From contig CALVFI010000003.1 of NCBI GenBank assembly GCA_944326815.1, positions 1 to 51,120 of the forward strand: a stretch of 51,120 nt of DNA. Direction: 5' to 3'. Made by a program: the position numbers and the translations under genes. Below the pieces are notes generated by a model. The model was not told the DNA's origin. It did no database searches and was given only the letters and a program-made list of their open reading frames with translations. Shown in pieces: positions 45,976 through 51,120 of the stretch. Positions within the stretch are counted from its first letter, which is position 1; every line of letters begins with the position of its first letter. Source of the DNA: an uncultured Rikenellaceae bacterium. Lineage in GTDB: Bacteria > Bacteroidota > Bacteroidia > Bacteroidales > Rikenellaceae.

Positions 45976-46008
45976 TTGCGGTTTTCCGCAATGAAATGCA
46001 TACATTTG
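45976..46008 (+). promoter_or_regulatory. Promoter of the sulfatase-maturase gene
   Basis: TACATTTG (46001-46008) matches the -7 box; TTG at 45976-45978 gives a slightly long 22-nt spacer. It starts only 8 nt outside the right repeat, so the insertion left it whole. Confidence 0.45.
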
Positions 46009-46027
46009 TTAATCTAACCTCACTGAA

Positions 46028-47287
46028 ATGGATCGCAAGAAAACCCTTACTCTCGCCGATGCCTGGAAAAAAAGTCGCCCTACGGCTTTTTCGACCATGG
46101 TCAAACCGATTGGCTCCCGTTGTAATCTCGATTGCAGCTATTGCTATTATCTCGATAAAGCAGACATGTATGCCGGGCCACAACCCACCATGAGCTATGA
46201 ACTGTTGGAAGAGTATATCCGGCAGTATATCGCAGCCAACGATGTGGATGTGGTGACGTTTGCCTGGCATGGAGGCGAGCCGTTGCTGGCCGGGCTCGAT
46301 TGGTTCCGTCACGCGATGGAGCTCCAGCAAAAATATGCGGGTAACAAACGGATTGAAAATACGCTTCAGACCAACGGTACGTTGCTGGACGACGACTGGT
46401 GCGCTTTCTTTCATGAACATCAGTTTCTGATCGGCATTTCGCTCGACGGACCTCGCGACATTCATGACTCCTGTCGGCTGAATAAGGGAGGCCAGCCTAC
46501 GTTCGACAAGGTGATGCGCGGTGTGGAGCTGATGGCCAAACATGGGGTGGAGTACAATACGCTCTCCACCGTGAACCGAAAGAGCGAAGGCCGCGGTGTG
46601 GAGGTGTATCGCTTTTTGAAGTCCATAGGGAGCCACTATATGCAGTTTTTGCCCGTGTTGGAGTATACGAAAGCGGTCGAGGGTGCCCGGCGGCCCTATA
46701 TTGTACCACCTCATACGCCCGGGTCCTCGTTGGCGGAGTGGTCGGTCACGGCCAAAGGTTTCGGACAATTCATGAACGATGTGTTCGATGATTGGGTCAT
46801 AGGCGACGTGGGAACCTATTTCGTGCAGTTGTTCGATGTGGCGTTGGCGCAATGGGCGGGTGTGCAACCGGGGCTTTGCTCGTTTTGCGAAACCTGCGGT
46901 GATGCGCTCGTCGTGGAACATAACGGCGACGTGTTTGCCTGTGACCACTTTGTGTATCCCGATTACAAGCTGGGCAATATCAGCGAGCGGACCCTTTCGG
47001 CGATTTACGGTTCGAAGGAGCAGTTCCGGTTCGGCATCGACAAGCGCAATGGCCTGCCGACGCAGTGTCTCCGATGCAAATACTATTTTGCCTGCCGCGG
47101 TGAGTGCCCCAAGCACCGTTTCGATACGGCTGCCAACGGCGAATCCGGGCTGAATGCCCTTTGCGAGGGGTATCGAACCTTCTTCTCTCACGTGGAACCT
47201 TATATGAAATATATGGCAGCCCTGTTGGCCGAAAAACAGGCCCCTGCGTTGGTCATGCCGTGGGCGCGTTTGCGTATGGGATATTGA
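46028..47287 (+). CDS. Anaerobic sulfatase-maturating enzyme (radical SAM, SPASM)
   Basis: A 419-residue anSME that oxidizes a Ser or Cys of sulfatases to formylglycine. The radical-SAM cluster motif is C32, C36 and C39 (RCNLDCSYCYYLDK). The SPASM domain has two further clusters: CSFCETCGDALVVEHNGDV (about 278-296) and CLRCKYYFACRGECPKHRF near 345-365. Length and motif order match Bacteroidales anSME closely. No formylglycine-type sulfatase is encoded in the window, so it must act on distant genes. Nramp follows. Confidence 0.92.
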   Translation: MDRKKTLTLADAWKKSRPTAFSTMVKPIGSRCNLDCSYCYYLDKADMYAGPQPTMSYELLEEYIRQYIAANDVDVVTFAWHGGEPLLAGLDWFRHAMELQQKYAGNKRIENTLQTNGTLLDDDWCAFFHEHQFLIGISLDGPRDIHDSCRLNKGGQPTFDKVMRGVELMAKHGVEYNTLSTVNRKSEGRGVEVYRFLKSIGSHYMQFLPVLEYTKAVEGARRPYIVPPHTPGSSLAEWSVTAKGFGQFMNDVFDDWVIGDVGTYFVQLFDVALAQWAGVQPGLCSFCETCGDALVVEHNGDVFACDHFVYPDYKLGNISERTLSAIYGSKEQFRFGIDKRNGLPTQCLRCKYYFACRGECPKHRFDTAANGESGLNALCEGYRTFFSHVEPYMKYMAALLAEKQAPALVMPWARLRMGY

Positions 47288-47319
47288 TGCCATGCCGGTG
47301 GGTGGCGTGAAAAATGCAT

Positions 47320-47327
47320 TATCTTTG
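47320..47327 (+). promoter_or_regulatory. Putative -7 element of the Nramp gene
   Basis: TATCTTTG about 23 nt before the ATG; no TTG at the expected distance. Confidence 0.35.
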
Positions 47328-47349
47328 CGGGAAACCAAATTATGTACGG

Positions 47350-48612
47350 ATGAAATCTCTGCGCCAACTCTTCGATCTGACCAAACACCGTCCGCGATTG
47401 GGCGGACTTGAAATCCTGAAATATATCGGCCCCGGATTGCTGGTGACGGTCGGATTCATCGATCCCGGCAACTGGGCCTCGAACCTTGCGGCAGGGGCGG
47501 ACTACGGTTATGCGTTGCTCTGGATGGTGACGCTCTCCACGGTCATGCTAATCGTTCTGCAGCACAATGTCGCTCACCTTGGAATTGCTACGGGGCTCTG
47601 TCTGTCGGAGGCTGCGTCGACCTATTTGCCCAAGGCAGGGGGCCGTACGATTCTGCTTACCGCGATGCTGGCTTCGGTCTCCACCTCGTTGGCGGAGATT
47701 CTGGGCGGAGCCATTGCGCTGCAGATGCTCTTCGGCGTTCCGGTGCGCATCGGTGCGCTGCTGGTGCTGATCTTTGTCGTCATCATGCTGCTTACCAACA
47801 GCTACCGTTTGATCGAGAAGTGGATCATCGCCTTCGTATCGATTATCGGATTGTCGTTCATTTATGAACTTTCACTGGTGACGATCGATTGGCCGGAAGC
47901 CGCCCGTGCTTGGGTCACTCCATCGTTCCCCGAGGGGTCGATGGTGATCATCATGAGCGTGCTCGGAGCTGTGGTGATGCCGCATAACCTTTTTCTGCAC
48001 TCGGAGGTGATTCAGAGCCGCCAATGGAACCTGAACGATGAGAAGGTGATCCGCAAGCAGTTGCGCTACGAGTATGTCGATACGATCTTTTCGATGGTTG
48101 TGGGGTGGGCGATCAATAGTGCAATGATCCTGCTGGCTGCGTCGACTTTTTTCGCGAATAAAACCCCCGTGACGGAGTTGCAACAGGCCGATTCATTACT
48201 CACTCCGCTGCTCGGACAGAGCACTTCGAAGATTTTCGCGGTGGCATTGCTCTTCGCAGGGATCGCTTCGACCATCACCTCCGGGATGGCAGCCGGGACG
48301 ATCTTTGCCGGGATGTACCGTGAGCCTTACGATATCAAGGACAACCACTCCCGGCTGGGTGTCATTCTCTCCCTGGTACTGGCGTTTCTGATCATCGTAG
48401 TGATCTCCGACCCCTTCAAGGGACTGATCTATTCTCAGATGGCATTGAGCGTGCAGTTGCCCGTGACGATCTTTTTACAGGTTTATCTTACCTCTTCGGA
48501 GCGTGTGATGGGCAAGTTCAAAAATTCGCTGTTTACCAAGTGGCTGCTCTATACGATCGGGGGAATCGTGACGGCTCTCAACATCATGCTGTTGGTTAGC
48601 TTTTTCGTGTGA
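47350..48612 (+). CDS. Nramp family divalent metal transporter
   Basis: A 420-residue membrane protein with about 11 helices that imports Mn2+ or Fe2+ with protons. The metal-binding motif of helix 1 is DPGN (38-41) in GFIDPGNWASNLAAGADYGY. The helix 6 motif is MPHNLFLHS near 205-213, with the Met that favours transition metals over Mg. The frame is open 12 codons upstream, but ATG 47350 follows the -7 box and matches the family. No manganese riboswitch is apparent. Confidence 0.92.
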   Translation: MKSLRQLFDLTKHRPRLGGLEILKYIGPGLLVTVGFIDPGNWASNLAAGADYGYALLWMVTLSTVMLIVLQHNVAHLGIATGLCLSEAASTYLPKAGGRTILLTAMLASVSTSLAEILGGAIALQMLFGVPVRIGALLVLIFVVIMLLTNSYRLIEKWIIAFVSIIGLSFIYELSLVTIDWPEAARAWVTPSFPEGSMVIIMSVLGAVVMPHNLFLHSEVIQSRQWNLNDEKVIRKQLRYEYVDTIFSMVVGWAINSAMILLAASTFFANKTPVTELQQADSLLTPLLGQSTSKIFAVALLFAGIASTITSGMAAGTIFAGMYREPYDIKDNHSRLGVILSLVLAFLIIVVISDPFKGLIYSQMALSVQLPVTIFLQVYLTSSERVMGKFKNSLFTKWLLYTIGGIVTALNIMLLVSFFV

Positions 48613-48718
48613 GGTTGCTTGCGATCTGACGAAGAGGCTCCGGCGTGGAATGGTGTAAAATCCGTAATCGGGGTAAATCCTTCCATGATTCTGGTAGGGT
48701 GTGGGGGCCGGAATGCCG

Positions 48719-48726
48719 TACCTTTG
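48719..48726 (+). promoter_or_regulatory. Putative -7 element of the hydrolase gene
   Basis: TACCTTTG 14 nt before the ATG at 48741; -33 not clear. Confidence 0.35.
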
Positions 48727-48740
48727 TATCATAAAACAAT

Positions 48741-49865
48741 ATGGACGATATGAAAAGGCGAATGCTGTTTTTAATGGTATGGGCAGTTGCGATACCTTCT
48801 TCTCTGTGTTATGGAGGGGCCGATCGGCTGGATGCAGAACCGATGCATGTAGATGGAACCCGCGAGAATGATACTAACAAGCACAACAACATGATGAATA
48901 GTACATTGAAACTGACGCAAGAGTGGGACAAGGTCTTCCCGCAAAGCGATAAAGTGGATCATAGCAAGGTGACTTTCCGAAACCGTTACGGTATCACATT
49001 GGCGGCTGATTTGTATATCCCGAAACATGCCAAGGGGAAGTTGCCGGCTATTGCTGTGAGCGGTCCGTTCGGAGCTGTGAAAGAGCAGTCGTCGGGGTTG
49101 TATGCTCAAACGTTGGCTGAACGCGGCTTTTTGACGATTGCTTTCGATCCCTCTTATACCGGTGAGAGCGGAGGCAAACCCCGTTATGTGGCTTCACCTG
49201 ATATCAATACGGAAGATTTCTGTGCGGCGGTCGATTATCTTTCCACGCGAGAGGATGTGGATCCGGATCGCATCGGTATTCTTGGTATCTGTGGTTGGGG
49301 CGGTATGGCACTCAATGCAGCTGCAATTGATACGCGCATCAAAGCAACGGTCACAGTGACGATGTACGATATGAGTCGGGTGAATGCCAACGGTTACTTC
49401 GATTCGATGGATGCTGAGGCCCGTTATGAATTACGCCGACAACTCAATGCACAGCGTACCGAGGATTACAAGAACGGGTCCTATGCCTTGGCCGGTGGTG
49501 TGGTAGACCCTCTTCCGGCCGATGCCCCGCAATTTGTGAAGGATTATTATGGTTATTACAAGACGGAGCGCGGTTATCACAAACGGTCGCTCAATTCCAA
49601 CGGAGGCTGGAACAAAACCTCGGCCTTGTCGTTTATCAACATGCCTCTGTTGACATACAGTGACGAAATTCGCAGTGCCGTTTTGATGATTCATGGCGAG
49701 AAAGCTCACTCGCGTTATTTTAGCGAGGATGCTTTCAAACGGTTGGAGGGTGATAACAAAGAACTGCTGATTATTCCGGGAGCCAATCATGTCGATTTAT
49801 ACGACAATTTGAAGATGATACCATTTGATAAAATCGAAAACTTTTTCCGATCTTATCTCCAATAG
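48741..49865 (+). CDS. Exported alpha/beta hydrolase with Cys-type nucleophile elbow
   Basis: A 374-residue protein with an N-terminal signal peptide (MLFLMVWAVAIPSSLCYG, to about residue 25) and an alpha/beta hydrolase fold related to dienelactone hydrolase and YcjY-like proteins. The nucleophile elbow is GICGWGG with C184 in place of the usual Ser. The oxyanion region is VSGPFGAVKEQSSG, and the catalytic His is in GANHVDLYD near 352. The predicted acidic partner lies in the HGEKAHSRYF region and is not certain. Substrate unknown. It ends before the terminator at 49917-49953, convergent with tRNA-Val. Confidence 0.82.
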   Translation: MDDMKRRMLFLMVWAVAIPSSLCYGGADRLDAEPMHVDGTRENDTNKHNNMMNSTLKLTQEWDKVFPQSDKVDHSKVTFRNRYGITLAADLYIPKHAKGKLPAIAVSGPFGAVKEQSSGLYAQTLAERGFLTIAFDPSYTGESGGKPRYVASPDINTEDFCAAVDYLSTREDVDPDRIGILGICGWGGMALNAAAIDTRIKATVTVTMYDMSRVNANGYFDSMDAEARYELRRQLNAQRTEDYKNGSYALAGGVVDPLPADAPQFVKDYYGYYKTERGYHKRSLNSNGGWNKTSALSFINMPLLTYSDEIRSAVLMIHGEKAHSRYFSEDAFKRLEGDNKELLIIPGANHVDLYDNLKMIPFDKIENFFRSYLQ

Positions 49866-49916
49866 CGTAGTGAAATAAGAAGATTGAGTGGAATGAAGTT
49901 CCCGTGATATATGGGA

Positions 49917-49953
49917 ATAAAAAAGCACCTACGACTATCGTAGGTGCTTTTTT
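49917..49953. terminator. Bidirectional terminator between hydrolase and tRNA-Val
   Basis: AAAAAAGCACCTACG pairs with CGTAGGTGCTTTTTT around a 5-nt loop. Confidence 0.88.
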
Positions 49954-49954
49954 G

Positions 49955-50029
49955 TGGGAGCTGAGGGATTCGAACCCCCGACCCTCTGCTTGTAAGGCAG
50001 ACGCTCTGAACCAACTGAGCTAAGCTCCC
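49955..50029 (-). tRNA. tRNA-Val (anticodon TAC)
   Basis: 75 nt cloverleaf on the minus strand: acceptor GGGAGCT/AGCTCCC, D-arm GCTCAGTTGGTTCAGAGC, anticodon stem TCTGC/GCAGA with loop CTTACAA (anticodon TAC, reading GTA and related Val codons), T-arm with GGTTCGAATCC. CCA is not encoded after the discriminator A. Confidence 0.95.
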
Positions 50030-50392
50030 GAGATATTATGAACTTGTGCTTTCCTGAAGGTTTGTTTTTTCGGATTGCGAGTGCAAAGATAGGCCAAATT
50101 TTCGTATCTCCAAACTTTTCCCTGATTTTTTTGTGAAAAAATCGATGTTTGTCTTTTAAAAGCAGTGTCCGGATGCCAAATTGGGCTGTTGTAGTCCTAA
50201 ATATTATAGGGCGAAGAAACGAAAAGAGATGGTTTCGTTTTTTTCGAAGTTTCTGAGACTTGCTTCTTCCTTCATCATGACCTTTCATACTTCGTACCGA
50301 ACATGCCTAATTTTTACGACATTCTATTCCATCCGGTAGCGAACAGTTCATAGGATCGGAGGACTCAGTTGCAAGGCCGGCCCGTGTTTACT
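50030..50392. other. Intergenic, tRNA promoter region and unresolved sequence
   Basis: Contains the tRNA promoter (50084-50113). Further right there is no gene I can support; short leftward frames exist but none resembles a known protein. The right side probably belongs to the same decayed element as the relaxase remnant. Confidence 0.45.
50084..50113 (-). promoter_or_regulatory. Promoter of tRNA-Val
   Basis: Minus-strand TTG (50113-50111), 19-nt spacer, TATCTTTG (50091-50084), a complete consensus about 50 nt before the mature 5' end. Confidence 0.8.
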
Positions 50393-50818
50393 TCACCATT
50401 GAACGAGGACACAAACGACAAAACTGCTCTTTATCAACTGCATCTGTCGTTGCCGTTCGGTTGCGGTCTTCAGTCTTTCTTTTTCGATTTTGTTTCGCTC
50501 GATCTTTATGTTCTCTTTACTCTCGGAGAAGGTAAAGCCTCATTTCTGTTTCGTGGCCTTGCAGATCACTACGCTCCGGATCCTTTCGTTATGATTCCTC
50601 CCCAACTTCATATCGTATCTTCGATTGTAAAGGATATACAGGTGGGGATGCTCCGTGTAGGTAATTCCCATACGCTGCATATATTCGCATGTGAGTTCGG
50701 CCATAAATCCGTCTGTGAGCCTCGGTGTATCGTTCTCGTGAAACGGAAGGGAGATATGTTCCACGACTTTGCCGAATGATTTACCCGTTACGATCTGTGC
50801 TGTCCTCGAAATACCCCC
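50393..50818 (-). pseudogene. Decayed relaxase / mobilization protein remnant
   Basis: Reading leftward the sequence gives VTGKSFGKVVEHISLPF, then TDGFMAELTCEYMQRMGI, then HPHLYILYNRR, then an in-frame TGA, then GFTFSESKENIKIERNKIEKERLK. These pieces follow the order of a MobA/BmgA-like relaxase: the first strand GKSF, the conserved H-SL-F segment, the metal-binding HPHxHLVYNRx motif (here with Tyr for the second His), and the K-N-K-E-R tail. Segments are missing between them, and the second metal-binding His is lost, so it is not functional. The recognition is from memory of the family and not from a search. Confidence 0.6.
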
Positions 50819-51120
50819 TTATGTGTCGAGCAACTGGTTTGGGTTGTTTCTCCGCCGGGCCAGCTGGTTAGGGCAGCAAGTATTGTGGACGGGTATTTCT
50901 CTATCCTGAGAGCGGATTACGGGAAATCCTTCACAGGAATTTACAACCTGTAGAAGAATTCTTCTAACTTTACGAACGGGATGAATTATAACGAAACCGG
51001 AGACGCAATTTATGCGTCTCCGGTTTGTGTTTAACCATAACAATTTTCACAAGAATATCAGTATTCCTGTTCCTCCATTTCTTCCGGTCCTGCGTTGTGC
51101 CCATGCGTTTCAGTCCCAAT
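50819..51120. other. Right window edge, unresolved
   Basis: About 300 nt with a leftward open frame to 51043 that matches no family I know and has very Arg-rich composition. Contains the hairpin at 50994-51026. Probably the remaining flank of the decayed mobile element. Confidence 0.4.
50994..51026. terminator. Strong hairpin near window end
   Basis: AAACCGGAGACGCA and TGCGTCTCCGGTTT pair perfectly around a 5-nt loop; the tail on the plus strand is GTGTTT. Likely a terminator for a gene to the right reading leftward or for the region to the left. Confidence 0.65.

Noticed and set aside
45929..47338. 469-codon open frame antisense to the sulfatase-maturase
   Set aside because: His/Arg-rich shadow. 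It also crosses the element boundary, which is implausible for a gene.
49935..50288. Open frame covering tRNA-Val
   Set aside because: It runs through the tRNA and its promoter, so it is not a protein gene.
50369..50779. Plus-strand open frame antisense to the relaxase remnant
   Set aside because: The minus strand carries recognisable relaxase motifs; the plus reading has none.
50819..51043. Leftward 74-codon frame at the window end
   Set aside because: Arg-rich and without similarity; the stop codon before the relaxase remnant separates them.
1..51120. CRISPR arrays, rRNA genes, glycine or manganese riboswitches
   Set aside because: No regularly spaced repeats, no rRNA segments, and the leaders of gcvH and the Nramp gene are too short for known riboswitches.

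Overview
The window is a chromosomal segment from a member of the Bacteroidota, most likely the order Bacteroidales (an Alistipes/Rikenellaceae-like gut anaerobe is my guess; the genus is not proven by the sequence). Reasons: most promoters that can be read fit the Bacteroidota pattern TTG-N19/20-TAnnTTTG, Shine-Dalgarno sequences are scarce, and several families typical of the phylum are present (DUF4254 next to a family 9 glycosyltransferase, the large Bacteroidota LptD, a PorT-like barrel, a BlaI/M56 pair with TonB-type modules, an anaerobic sulfatase-maturase).

Layout. 0.2-6.5 kb: RNA and DNA maintenance genes on the minus strand (rlmI, an RNase D-like exonuclease, recQ, a small winged-helix protein, rplT-rpmI, miaB). 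6.6-10.9 kb: a YitT-type membrane protein divergent from a blaI-M56 sensor operon with two matching operators in its promoter. 11-16.4 kb: plsY and a long-chain acyl-CoA ligase, aroB, typA. 16.4-19.9 kb: a hypothetical and a LysM glucosaminidase divergent from DUF4254-GT9. 20.1-22.9 kb: a broken outer-membrane barrel gene. 22.9-27.5 kb: gcvH-mdh, a small OMP, cardiolipin synthase and greA. 27.5-35.5 kb: a minus-strand envelope operon (lptD, an M3 peptidase, a GT-B-like protein, an LTA-synthase-like enzyme), divergent from amiC-mlaD-mutS2-exonuclease-lipocalin-GNAT. 41.7-42.9 kb: an MFS transporter.

43.1-46.0 kb is foreign in character. It is AT-rich, has perfect 23-bp inverted repeats at both ends, and contains an IS1595/ISXO2-type transposase plus a cargo of a tail-anchored coiled protein and a GIY-YIG-like protein 4 nt apart, preceded by a possible 48-codon ORF. 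It lies just upstream of the promoter of the anaerobic sulfatase-maturase. The host chromosome resumes with the maturase, an Nramp transporter, a Cys-type alpha/beta hydrolase and tRNA-Val(TAC). The last kilobase holds a decayed relaxase, a trace of an old mobilizable element.

Most of the window is housekeeping and envelope biology. The parts least explained by standard annotation are the 43.1-46.0 kb cargo element, the M56 protein with three plug-like modules, the tandem BlaI-type operators, and several promoter-associated inverted repeats.
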